The position numbers and the translations under genes were made by a program. The notes under the pieces are model-generated. The model did no database searches. It was not told the origin of the DNA and was given only the letters and a program-made list of their open reading frames with translations. A stretch of DNA of 64,000 nucleotides from Ligula intestinalis (Eukaryota > Platyhelminthes > Cestoda > Diphyllobothriidea > Diphyllobothriidae): contig JAYGXS010000005.1 in NCBI GenBank assembly GCA_036362985.1, forward strand, positions 9,415,290 to 9,479,289, in the 5' to 3' direction. Each line of letters opens with the position of its first letter. Position 1 is the stretch's first letter. Positions 50,961-61,984 of the stretch are shown in pieces.

Positions 50961-52621
50961 CAACGGCTGCGGGACCTCATGAAAGTTCACTTCGGCGCAA
51001 GCTAGTCACGACAGGCCAACTTGAGATGACTGAAGGGACACAGAATCTACCCCATTTCAATTTGCCTGGAATTGATGAAAAACGACTTTAAACGTTTCAT
51101 TTGGACTCGGTTTGGCACTTAATGTGATGGCCAACTTTTTAACACTGGGAATGAATGCTACGAGGAGGGGCTTAAAACTTCATCCAAATAACCAGCGCCT
51201 GACTCCCTCCCCTCGAGACAGCTTCGACGAGGTCCACCCTGTGCTCCAGAGCAAGGTGGTTCAGGGACGGTGACTTGTGCGTGGAGTAGTTTTAAGTAAT
51301 GGTAAACTGGCGCTGCATCGGGCTCAATCTCTGTTTCATTCCATCATTTGAGTCAGGTGTCAGGATGTCTGGAGGCAGGATGGGGCGCAGGGGGCAGGTG
51401 TGGCGTGAGTCTGCGCCTAGGGGTGCTGCATACAACGAAAAATGTCCATAGCTCATGTAAAATTCATCATGTCAACATGATATTCGGATTTTTTGGCCCC
51501 TAGCTGCGTATTTGGACTTGGCCGAAGCATGTTTAGCTGAGAAAGGTAATCGATTATGCGATCCTACGCTAGGAACACGTCAAGCCAAACCGCGTCAGAT
51601 ACCCTGAATATGCGAAAACGACTACGTACCCCGCTTAGTGAAGAAGACCAATGGGTAGAAAATGTTCGCTATTAAATCAACATACAAACGAGTTAAAGTT
51701 TAACGGGGAACGGTTGTGCGCTAACTTAAACAAAAGGTTCTAAATGCACGTTACAGAAGCGCAAGAGTTAGTCTAGACAGTTATGTACAAATGAAAATAT
51801 GGCAAAGTTGTAAATGCGTACAAGTTTGGTAAAGGGCTACCACACATGAGTCTGTAAGCCCGCTTCGGCATCCACTGATGGTCCATATCCTTCGTCCCAC
51901 CCTGTGCCCACATGCTTTGTTTCATCCTGTGCCCACGTGATTTGTGTCCCATGTCCTGACTCCGTGACCTTGTTGACTGCCTTCCCATTCGCTGACACAC
52001 TGCAGTCGTTATTTCAGCGTCCTACTTCAACACACCCTACGGTCTTTGTTCCCTGCACTGTTTCCTTATTCACTCCCTCTTTCTTTGATTCCTGCCCCGT
52101 GTGCTTACTCCCTTATAAAATGGCAGCAACGCGTCTGCGTCATTCACAAGACTGCTCGTCTGAGCACCTCGAATGCACGTCCACCCTCCTTTTGTTTTCT
52201 ACCTCACATTTTTCTACCTACCGTGCACTGTTTATTTCTGTAGAACCGACAGTTCCTCTGTCGATTTCAACGATGGGCACCGCCTGCTCCAAAAGTCGCA
52301 GCAGACGCTGAAGCAAGCCGCGACAGACACTGAGGCGAGCTGGGCAAGCGACACGAAGGCTACAGCAAGCAGGAGCAACGCAGAGAACTAGCGCGAGAGA
52401 AAAACAGGAGTCTAGGTAGACTCGCGCAGAATCTACCCACTCGCTCGCCGCTCCCACCTCCGTGTCCGGTGTAAAGACAAAGTCAATAAGACCGGTGATG
52501 AGGGAGGGTGTAGGTGGCTGGCGCGGTAGTCACTCAACACGCGCACACTTGAATCAGCCAACTCGCTAGGTATGCTCCCGCCTGCGCGGGAGCGCCATAA
52601 AGGCCACATTAAGAGGGAGTC
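50961..52621. other. non-coding, nothing recognised
   Basis: A 135-codon open frame at 51904-52311 is Cys/Ser/Thr/Pro-rich and looks like chance. A CTTATAAAAT box at about 52110 followed by GC-rich sequence could be LTR promoter debris. Confidence 0.3.
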
Positions 52622-52790
52622 ATTGCAGCCTGACTCTCAGTCCGCCTTCTCCTCCTATACGCACACGCGTACAATAGGAGCAGCAAAGTAGGGGGCCCGA
52701 GTTTTCCCGTCAGTTGGCAAACCCTCCAAGCCACGGCTTTTAGCGCACCGTGATAGATTCAGACGCATTAAGATTTATTATAGTGAGGAG
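52622..52790 (+). repeat. dispersed repeat, related copy at 21.24 kb
   Basis: Same edge motifs as 21241-21400: GCCTGACTCTCAGTCCGCC and GGCTTTTAGCGCACCGTGATAG. Confidence 0.5.
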
Positions 52791-53127
52791 AGAAACGCGC
52801 CGAGGATCGACCTCACTCTCTCCCCCACCGCATAGTGACCGCCTAGCTGCGCGAACACCCACAGTGGGGCCTGAAACCCAGTGGGAGCGCGAGCGCAGTC
52901 ACCAACAGGGAATCAGAAGTGAGAGAAAGTGCCAGCGCCTTCCAGGCCGCAGGGACCGTGGTTGGCTGAAGACTGGAATTGCATGTGCATACAGACATTC
53001 GATCTCAGAAGGGTGAGAGCAGCCCTGCATGAAGCCTGGGCCAACACCCTCTTGAGAGGGGTAACCAATCAGTCATCGACTAAAAGACACTACCCATGCT
53101 CCGTTGCCGGTTGGCGTCCGTCGGTGG

Positions 53128-53390
53128 GGCTGAAAGGAGAGAGAGAGAGAGAGACAAGCTGGTGAGCATTGCAGTTTCGGATGGGCAGAAGAAGAAAAGG
53201 AATAAGAGAGGAGATGGAGAAAGGGTGTAAGGTGCGAAGGGAAACCGAGAAAGAGAAACAGAGAAAGGCGAATGAGGGGTAAGGAAGAAAGAGAGGGAGG
53301 GTGAAGGAAAGCGAGAAGAGAGGACAGAGCAAAACGAACAAAGGAGGCGAGAGAGATAGAGAGAGAGTGGAACAGGAACCAGAACGCAGC
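53128..53390 (+). repeat. purine-rich (GA) tract
   Basis: About 260 bases of mainly G and A, including pure GA runs (53135-53153, 53348-53367). Low complexity. Confidence 0.8.
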
Positions 53391-53399
53391 TTACCTTTC

Positions 53400-54469
53400 A
53401 TCGGAGGATTGTCGCAGAGTGCCTGATGCGATTGCAGGGATTATGGTGGTAGCCAGTAGTGTTTGTTATGCTTATATCAGAGGGATTAGTAGTGCTGCCG
53501 AGGAAAAGAAATCACATTTTGCAGGGCTAAGGGTTCCTGAGAGCTGGTACGGGTTTGAATTGATAAGGAGTACCGTTGATGATAAGGCTATAACTCATAC
53601 TTAGTGGTGATAGCTAACGATACAGCGTGACAATCCAAGTTAGTTTGGGTTGAATCCCTAGCGCTGGTTAACCGGTTACTGCCGGCTGGCTTTGCCGGTC
53701 TTTGGAATACTGTGATCCGCTGGCTCGCGCGTGAACGACCGCCTCGTATTCCCCCCGTGACTCTGGCAGCAGAAACTGCTGCTGCCCACGATGCTACAGG
53801 CCGCGCAGCCTCGAGCTGTGCATGCTATGTAAGTTAGATTAGCGAGAGAACCACAGTTGTCAATGTCCTGCTATCCCGTCCATCCCACGGAAAGGCAGCA
53901 TGGAAATCGATCGTCGTTGAGCCCCAGCGGCGATCAGTCCCCCATCCCCATAGGAATCTCGTTTACATAGTAAGCGTAATCAACAAAAGCGACGATCAAC
54001 CTCCCCCTGCCCTCGGCGCACTCAGAGCCACGCCGGCATTTTAGGCTTGAATTAGCAAGCTGGCGACGTTAGAGGCGCGAATTGGGACGAGGTTGATGGC
54101 TGACAAATTAATCCACCACAGTGGTGACTGTGATAGGCGTAATGCAAATACGATGGTATGAATGAGGCTGAAGATCGCACCCTAAATTGCCGTTGAGAAC
54201 ACGAATGTTTGGGCTAAAGGCTAAAGGTGCTAAAGGCTAAAGGTGCAAATGAATGCACTGCAGGTCCTACAGAAGACTGCGAGTAAGGACGGGTAAACCT
54301 GATTGCCAAGGAGCTGAAATTGAGCTGGCAGTGACGTTAAAGGATTCTAATGCTAGTGAGGCTGGTATAAGAAACCATGCTTAATGGTAGTATTAGCAGT
54401 AGTAATAGTGGCAGTGAAGCAAAAGACATCTGAAGGCAGAAATAAGAGGAAATTTCGGCTTACCTGGGG
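53400..54469. other. non-coding, nothing recognised
   Basis: No coding signal. A short direct repeat GCTAAAGGCTAAAGGT occurs twice near 54215-54245. Confidence 0.35.
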
Positions 54470-55110
54470 GGCACTTACCTGAGGTTCCCGACGAACTTCA
54501 ACGCACAACCCTGTAGTGAGGAGACTAGTAAGTGGGGTTATGGCTGGTGGTGGGGGGGTTTGAGGTGCCGGGTGTGTCGACATCACGGTCAGTGCCGCTG
54601 TCGTTAATGTGCATGTGACCTAGTAGGCCCATGCGATGAGCGAATGATCGGGGGCAGTGTGGGCAGTGTGGGCAGTGAAGGCGGCGGTCTCGTCTCTGTG
54701 TTGGTGCTCCAGGCACTAGTTTGCCAATCTCTGTACGATGGATTCGCAAGTGACCAACTAGGCCGATGCGTGAGGTGAATGCGCGATTACAGTGAGGGCA
54801 TATCAGGCCCTCAGAACTGGTGGAAGGATCAGGTGTGAGGATGCGAGTTGTGGCGGGTGGAGGAAGTTGCGGGTGGCTTGGATTCGGTGGATGAGTGCAG
54901 CGAGGCATCTGTTGCGCCGATTATTGCTGTCGAAGTGGAGGGCAGAGAAGGGTCTGTTGGAGAGTTTGGTGCAGCAGACGTGGATGCTGTCGGAGGAGAG
55001 TTGTACGGCTTTCGGAGGTGACCGACCAAGCCAATGCGTGCACGGAAGGTGCGTTGAAAGCGTGGACACGTTTGGAGGGGCTGGGTGGGGCAGTGTACCT
55101 GCTTTCAATT
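54470..55110 (-). mobile_element. LINE 3' end with C2H2 finger repeats
   Basis: Minus strand 54908-54525 encodes two clear fingers, CPHCNRAFTSRIGLVGHLRIH (C-x2-C-x12-H-x3-H) and a CPHC..FAHRMGLLGHMHI unit (its last His is replaced), separated by linkers with a VPGAPT motif. Upstream (55108-54803) a third, decayed unit precedes in another frame. Corresponds to 4080-4930, so this is a severely 5'-truncated LINE insertion and not a host zinc-finger gene. One finger pair contains a duplicated CPHCPHC from a short slippage. Confidence 0.75.
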
Positions 55111-55149
55111 TGTACCGGAGAAAAAATGCTTCAAATTAAGCAAATATGC

Positions 55150-55330
55150 CAAAAACCCTAATAATCAAGCCATAAATAGCCATTGCGGTCTCCCATGTCT
55201 TCGTCGGTACCGCCTTATCGATATATGCATTTGTATCAATGTGAAAATTGGCATCCCAGGAAATATAAGTTGGTAGAAGAAACTCTTTTGGAAACGTGAA
55301 GAAACTTTTGTAGGAGGCCAAACTAACCGC
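55150..55330 (-). mobile_element. Penelope tail joined to SINE tail
   Basis: 55205-55310 is the reverse complement of 56930-57020 (GATGCCAATTTTCA... region). The adjoining 55155-55205 is a SINE 3' end (AGCCATAAATAGCCATTGCGG). Confidence 0.5.
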
Positions 55331-56190
55331 TTTGCTTTACTTCACCATTTTGTTCTTAAGTTGTTATGGGTTTTCAAAGAACGCTAACACTCCCATTTTA
55401 ATAACGGTCGTCAACGCGACGCAAGAAGCTACTCGGGAGAAAAAAACAGCCAGAAGAGGGTGAGAACGGAGTTGTGGAAAACCAATAATCACCTCAACCT
55501 TATGAGTTATAGATGATATTACGTGTTGCTCGGTCCGATTGAATAAACACTTGTTCCGACATCGACTCTTCTCTACTTGTGTGTCTGATTGATTAGTCAG
55601 CAAAATTCGTTACTGTGGGACTTCAGGCGACGAATCAAGCTCTACGACAGGCAGAAGGCCTGTAGAAGCCTGCCCCCCCCAGCGCTGCCATGATCACTCA
55701 TTGTGCCTGCTCTGTCAACGTGGCCAGTCAATCGATTTTTGCGCATAGCTGATTACTGGTTCACACTGGACTCGCCTCGCCACTTGTGATGACTGATCTA
55801 CTATACGTGAATTGGCAGCCAAGTCAGTCAATCAGTCAATAGATTTATGGCGTACCGCTGATTACTGATATGCGCCGGATTTGTGGTCAGCGCTGGCAGA
55901 AACACACTTCGCACTAAGCCCTTGCAAGGCGGAACTCACTCGGCCTTTCGCCGCGGTGCGCGGCGGACGCGAGGCTGTGGCGTGCTCTCTCTCTCTCGCT
56001 CCTCATGGTCGAACTCCACCCGAGGCCGAGAAACCCTTCTGTTAATTCTTCTCCTACTTATTCTGTACCGAATACAATCTCCTTGTACCTTGGCTTCCAC
56101 GACTTCTATCCTCTTCTAAGGAACCGGGCCTGGAAGATCGCAGTAGTTAGGGTTTAACCGGTTTAGCCTTAACCCTTTGCGATTATGATG
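55330..56190. other. non-coding, nothing recognised
   Basis: Short simple repeats (CT run at about 55985-56000). Possibly LTR sequence upstream of the leader at 56.19 kb. No ORF. Confidence 0.3.
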
Positions 56191-56456
56191 ACTGCCCGAC
56201 GTGATCTGAACTCTCAAACTCTGATCTGGCTGAGCACATTCATCATCACACCTCCCTCAACTTCATTTGAAATTTTCCTGCGTCATCTTATGTGACCGCG
56301 AAATGAAGAATTTCATCATCGAAACCCTGTCACGAAGCAAGAGGAAGATGCTCAATCACTCACAGCCCGTCGATCCAGGTTATTGTTCCTTCTCCATCCA
56401 GAAAAGCTGTTCCCGCTCTGAGTGTACATATCCTCACCTTCTTTCCAAACTCTGAT
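56191..56456 (+). mobile_element. LTR-retrotransposon leader-like fragment
   Basis: 56194-56233 matches the leader at 50.91 kb. The frame at 56267-56455 (62 codons) follows and ends in a stop. It has a Cys/His-containing end (CSFSIQKSCSRSECTYPH), a C-x7-C-x4-C-x3-H-like spacing, but no recognised gag motif. Confidence 0.25.
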
Positions 56457-56699
56457 TCTTCTTCTACTGCCAACGATATCCCTCCTACCTCAACTCAACG
56501 CAACCCACACTGACAGGCCCAGCCGAAGATGAGATCGGCAAGGCTAGTCCGGAAAGACAGAATAAGACTGGCACGGCTATTACACTTTATTGTAAATTTT
56601 CGACTCTGGCACACCAGGTTGCCGTGTGCGTACGGGAAATGTGTATAGAATATTGCGCATTTTTAAACATACCGAAGAATCAATAATGCTTTGTCATCC

Positions 56700-57080
56700 T
56701 TGGTCAATAGGAGGCTTTATTGGTCGACGTTGAGTTAGATTGGATGTACATCAATCTCAAAGGAGCCTGGAAAAGGCGTCAACCAACAAAGCCTGCTATT
56801 GACCAAGGATGACAAAACTTTATTGATTTTTTGGTATGTTAAAAAATGCGCACTGTTCTACACACATTTGCCGCACGTCTGACGACGACTTGGTCTGCCA
56901 GAGTCGAATATTTACAATAAAGTTTGCAATGTTTCCCAAAGAATTTCTTCTATCAAATTATTTTTCTTGGGATGCCAATTTTCATATTCATACAAATGCA
57001 TATATCGATAAGGCGGTACCGACAAAGACAAGGGAGACCGAAATGGCTATTTCTGGCTCGATTTTTAGGGGGTTTGACAG
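56700..57080 (+). mobile_element. Penelope-like element 3' end and SINE tail
   Basis: 56722-56815 encodes, with one break, the VDVELDWMYINLKGAWK equivalent of the Penelope C terminus at 8.3 kb. The tail block TCTGACGACGACTTGGTCTG follows (about 56878), then TCTTGGGATGCC.., and an inverted SINE tail at 57005-57060. Confidence 0.65.
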
Positions 57081-57097
57081 ATTTGTTTAATTTATTT

Positions 57098-57172
57098 GAC
57101 CCAATGGCAGAGCGTTAGCTACGCAAAAGCCTTCCCTGCTGTGTGGGTTCGAGTCCCGTGGAAGTCGCAGTT
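57098..57172 (+). other. tRNA-like sequence, probably SINE head
   Basis: A-box-like ATGGCAGAGCGTTAGC and B box GGGTTCGAGTCCCG followed by TTTTTTT. A clean acceptor stem cannot be paired, and an inverted SINE body follows, so it is more likely a SINE head than a working tRNA. Another head with a GGGTTCGAAT B box is at about 57347-57393. Confidence 0.45.
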
Positions 57173-57419
57173 TTTTTCACAATTGGGTCAACGAAATATT
57201 TCTGGCTTATTAGCCATCATCAACCTACCATACCCAACCCCGAGATTGGAACAGCGGAGATTCGAAACTGGGATCTTTGGTCATTTAATCTAATGTCCAG
57301 CTACCATTATTAATATTCCCGATGACACCCCACAGGACAACTGATCCATGGCTCTATGGTAAAGCGGTAGGCCCCATGCGCGGGTTCGAATATCAGATGA
57401 TCCAATATAGTCCACTTAT

Positions 57420-58560
57420 TGAAATATTTGCATCCCAAGATATTAATTATGAGAATAAGACTTTCGTTGGGAAATGTCCAATTTTATTTCGTGAATTTTC
57501 GACACGGACCAACCGGTCGTCGTCAGACGTAGAAAAATTGTGCAATAAACAACTAACCTGTTTAAACTTTCGGAAAATCAATATTCCTCCGACGTGGTAG
57601 GATTTGTGATCTGTGCATGTAGGTGCTACGTGCCTTCCGTAATTTGGCTGTCTGTTGTGTTTTGGCGGCACGCGTTCAATTTAACTTTGAGGTAACCGTA
57701 GCTAGCGTCCAAGTCAATATACCTGTTGATGCATGCCTCGTCTGAATGCATTGCTTCTAGGAATTCATGGCCTTTTCTAGTTGGGCAACTGCCAACAATC
57801 CGTGTGTTCTACCATGCGAACTTGTGGCCAGTTTCCTGTGTGTGCATGGCCACCGGGGATAAATGGTATTTTTTTCTGACCGCAGACTGATGTTGTTGTA
57901 TGCGGGTTGAGACGCATTTCCCAGTTGGGCCACAATAAACTGCATCACAATTGGAACATTAAATCTTGTAGACAACCGCTTTTCTTTCAAGATAGCCAAC
58001 CCTGTCCTTAGGGTGTACAAACTATGAACGTAAGGTGGTTGCGGGCAGGTGTGCCACTTGTATCTGGTGTTTTTTTAGTTGTCTTTTGACAAGCTCAGAT
58101 ACATTCTTTACGTATGGGAGGGAACGCCAGGTTAGTGGTTTCGGTACCTCGCTGGTCGTACCAGTTTAAATGCCTTCTTCTTTTCTTTTGGATTCTTGTT
58201 GTTTTATGCATTGGAGCACGAAATTTCGTGGATATCCGTTTTGGAGAATAATTGAAAAAGGGATTTCGTATCTTCCTGGTAAGTTTTCTTCATCAGAACA
58301 GTGTGTTTTGCCTCGGTTAAGGAGGCTGTAGATGGAGCTTCCTTTGTAAGAGACGGGGTGGTTGCTCTCAACGACATGCAACTCCCATTTCGAGATGTTC
58401 TTGCACATCGAAGTACTGGTGGATCACTCCGTACATCTATTTACCGTAAAGAAACATATTCGGAAGTCATCCTACATTTTGATATCAACCACCCCGTCTC
58501 TCACAAAAGAAGCTCTGTCCGAATATCAGGTGATCCAAAATAGTCCACCTATCCTTATGG
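57420..58560 (-). mobile_element. Penelope-like element, RT thumb through GIY-YIG and tail
   Basis: Minus strand 58408-58166 gives FSIILQNGYPRNFVLQCI, the RT C-terminal element. 58020-57757 and overlapping frames give the GIY-YIG region (NC..V.CGPTGKCVSTR with frameshifts). The complement of 57700-57790 gives KGHEFLEAMHSDEACINRYI. The tail GACGACGACCGGTTGGTC (complement of 57505-57535) matches the other copies. It is the longest Penelope copy here, but broken by frameshifts. Confidence 0.7.
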
Positions 58561-59789
58561 ACCTGGCTTGTGGTCAACCACTTTCCCAAAACGTCGACAT
58601 GCTGATTAAAAATGTGGAGCACCGAGTTTCTCTCCGTTTTTTTTCACTCTCTAGTGGCAGTTTTGTGTACAAAAACGGAGCAGCTCTGTTTTTCTACTCA
58701 AACCTGTCACAAGACTGACAACCAAAAGCCACTTCGATGAAGGCCCTGTCAGGCAGCGTGAAAACCAGGAACAAAAAAATTTCTGAACTCCTGAGGGTAC
58801 ACACAGAGTGTTACCTTCAAAATTTAGCGCACACACACGCACACACCCATTAGTGTATGTGGACAGCCTGTGCGGACTACTAAATGTCACCTGGCCGGTG
58901 GACGTAAACGGTGCTGTTAATCGATCAGCCCTACTGCTTCATCCCGCGCGCGCAATCGCCTGCGTACTTGCTTTTGTACACGCTACAGGTACAAACAACG
59001 ATAAATCATCCCGTGCAGGCTGCTGTAAACAGAGTGTTCACCCTGTCGTCCGACTCCAAATACCACGAAGCTTCTAACAGCTTTTGGAGAGAGAGAGCGA
59101 GATTGAAATGGAAACGGTGAAAGCCCAGGGGCAGACTCTGGAGGTTACTTTGACAGGCACAGTAGGGTTCTCTAAACCGACTGGTCAGCTCGGTCTCTGC
59201 CAACAACAAAGGTAACCAGGAGTGCGGAACGGTGGTCCGCGCAAAATCTACCACCTTGCCCTATTCGGAAATGGCTGAGGTCAGGACGGCACCGACAGAC
59301 CGAAGTCCAAACAGATTTACTCCAAGTTAACTATTACCATGCATTGCCAAACTTGTGGAGTGTGAAGATCAAAATTGCAGCGCGTGGTTTAGTTATTGAT
59401 TGATTTGCCTTGAGGCACAAAATGATGTTTGCTAGAAAAAACTTCATTTCAGATCAGTATACTCAAAGGGAAACTGGGTCAACGAATGAATGAAAAAGCT
59501 TGCGTTCCAGGTATTTGCATGGACAAGGATCGAGACTTGTCGCGTACCGGATCAATTGGTTTATTGTCTTGAGCTTTCGAACTCTTACAGTAGTCAATTT
59601 TCAGAGATGAGAAGTAGCAACCAAAAGGATCTAATTATGGTGGCCATAGGCCAATCAACTGTCAGATGTCATCAGATTGTCAAGGGGTTAGAAACAACAA
59701 TAAAGAAGGATGGAGATGGTTATAGTGATGTACGCTGAGTAGCTGTCAGTTAAGTCTGGGGTCGCTCGGAGTCATAAACACCAATTAGT
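58561..59789. other. non-coding, nothing recognised
   Basis: Small open frames only. A block at about 59565-59635 (GAGCTTTCGAACTC, TTCAGAGATG) resembles sequence next to the 35.9-kb Penelope fragment, so more Penelope debris is possible. Confidence 0.3.
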
Positions 59790-59930
59790 GTGGCACATTG
59801 TCTCCACGGTAGAGGGTCCTGGTAGTTCTGTCTCCACTTCCGGCCGGTTCCTCGTAGAGTTCTCTTGGCTTACAATCTTACGTCCGGTTCGGCCTTATTC
59901 TGTCCTTTGCCCACATAATCGCATAAGACT
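59790..59930 (+). repeat. single-arm relative of the 47.5-kb palindrome
   Basis: TCTCCACGGTAGAGGGTCCTGG matches the CCCCACGGTAGAGGATGCTGG segment of the left palindrome arm (about 47732-47752), with partial similarity continuing for about 100 bases. Confidence 0.45.
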
Positions 59931-60920
59931 TTGTAGGCCGCAAGCAGGTCAAAATGCCTGTTGACAGAGTTGGCATCTGAGTACCATAGGTCAGCGCGGG
60001 CAAAGTCCAACATTTCCTGATATCCAAGGAATTGCCTATGCTATTAAACACTGCAGACTATAACATTTTGTTGATGCATGTTTTACTATAAAAGAAAATT
60101 AATAAAAGCAGACACGTTCTGACAGAATCTGGTACATTTCGTATCATAGTATTAAATAATAAACTTGCGTTACTGTAGTTTGTTCTACTAAACCAACAAT
60201 GAGGATCGTAATTTCTGCGAAAATTAAGAAGATTCAATCATTCCTAGTCGAAAAGCCAGCTCAAAATGTTCACTTAATGATACGACCCGCACATGGTACT
60301 TTTATAAAAATAAAGTGAGTTAATCGACCCCGGTTCCCAAAGCCCGGTACGAAAGACAGAGGAGGTCAGTGAGCGCGAAATAGCGTGTACTTAGACAAAG
60401 CACGTTACAGCTAGTCGTTTTAACAGAAAGGCTGAGTGCATTTAAGGGGGGACGCGAAAGACATAGTCTGGACAATGAGCCATACAGAATTGAACAGAAA
60501 TGCTGGCCGACAGCCAGGTAAATTCGCGACGCTTTTATGTGTACTGACTCATCATAAGAATAGCGACATTCCCAACAGTTAAGATTTAATGAGACTGACC
60601 ACTAGCGCTAACAGTCGTGACTGCGGGGACTGCCCAACTGACGGCGCTACTTCTGCTCCCTTCTGCAAAGATGGCAGCGACGAAGTTTGCTGATTGTGGT
60701 AGCATTTACGGAATTCGTCTTAGGCCCACTCACAGTTACGGCTGGTTGGTAGGCGCTTAAGGACCGTGGCTTTTTTAATTTTGCTCCGAAATGCTTTTCT
60801 AAAATGGAGAACATCAGTATACTAGAGGGCGTACAGGCGCAGGCCAAAATTTTGATATGAATATTTGGGCCGAAGACAATCAGCCCCTGTGGGATAACCG
60901 CATTATATTCAGATATATTT
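59931..60920. other. non-coding, nothing recognised
   Basis: AT-rich with no open frame of interest. A 93-codon minus-strand frame (60647-60928) looks like chance. Confidence 0.35.
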
Positions 60921-61312
60921 GATAGCAAATTACCCCTTCTTTAAATTTTATACTCAAGGAAAGGGTGGCTTTCGGTTTTAAAAAAGTTGCCAATTATGAG
61001 CTTGTTACAATTCTGAGTTGTGCATTCATAATGCATCGTATCCGTCAATTTATTAATGCTGCCTATACTGCGTAAAATATTTTCTACATCTATTTTAATA
61101 TTTTATGACAACTGTGTGACTTCTCCCTAAAACTGTAGGTAAAAACGTACTTTTCCTTAAACAGGATGTAGACAGTGCACCGTTTTTAAACCTTTGATTC
61201 GAGCGTAGCAGTCGTAGGTTAGAAAATTATTCGGCAATTGAGCAACTTTTATAAAACCGAAAGCTACCCTTTCTTTGAGTATAAAATTTAAAGAAAGTGT
61301 AATTTGCTACTA
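60921..61312. mobile_element. MITE with 70-bp terminal inverted repeats
   Basis: 60921-60991 and 61242-61312 are near-perfect reverse complements (about 71 bp, few mismatches), ending TAGCAAATTAC.../...GTAATTTGCTA with TA at both edges. No ORF inside the 392 bp. The TA flank suggests Tc1/mariner mobilisation. Related ends are seen at 12131-12475. Confidence 0.7.
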
Positions 61313-61984
61313 AGAAAGTACAAGAAATATTTTTTCGTGCATTTTTTCCATAAAATATATTTGAATGTATAAATGCAGTCAAAATAGATGATAAAAAGGC
61401 ATACTACTAAAGTAGCCAGTTTTTACAATCGATATGTAATTGAATTGAACCCGCGCGGTATGGATTTTTGAGCAAAACGAAGGCAAAATAAATTCAAGTT
61501 TTACACTGAAATAAATTGTCGAATGACAAAAATTGGATAAAAAAACACTGTCTTGTAACGATCGTCCGTCCACTTCCCTGCGATACTCTCACTCTTCGAC
61601 CAATAAATTTCTCCAAATCGAGCATCGTGCTGGAATTATTGGCTTGGATTACACAGTCTACCTGTCCAAATCAATCTCGTCAGGTTTTCTGAGGAGTATC
61701 CATGGGGAGGCTAAGTCAAAAACTTATATACTGTTTGTGTATTAATTCATATACTAATTGTGTATAATTAATACATAATCACGGATTTGATTATCTCGAT
61801 AGTAGTAACGCGGTTAAACCTACCGCGAAATCGTGTTGAGCACTTTAATCCATAGCTTGAATATCAGACTAGGAGACAAGCACTACATAAGTGTAGTAGT
61901 AACTATTATCAGTTGCTGCTACGTCTAGTCTGACCAACGCCGCAATAGTTTCTAAGTATAACCTTTTTAGCCCGACATTATAGC
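61313..61984. other. flank of the CR1-like LINE
   Basis: AT-rich with a 70-codon open frame (61533-61745) of unknown origin. The LINE 5' UTR probably begins in the last 100-200 bases. Confidence 0.3.

Noticed and set aside
51904..52311. 135-codon coding gene
   Set aside because: Composition is driven by C/T-rich sequence, with no conserved motif and no splice or polyadenylation support.
54525..54908. Host C2H2 zinc-finger transcription-factor gene
   Set aside because: The same module lies at the 3' end of the LINE at 4-7.7 kb, in decayed form, and no exon structure is seen.
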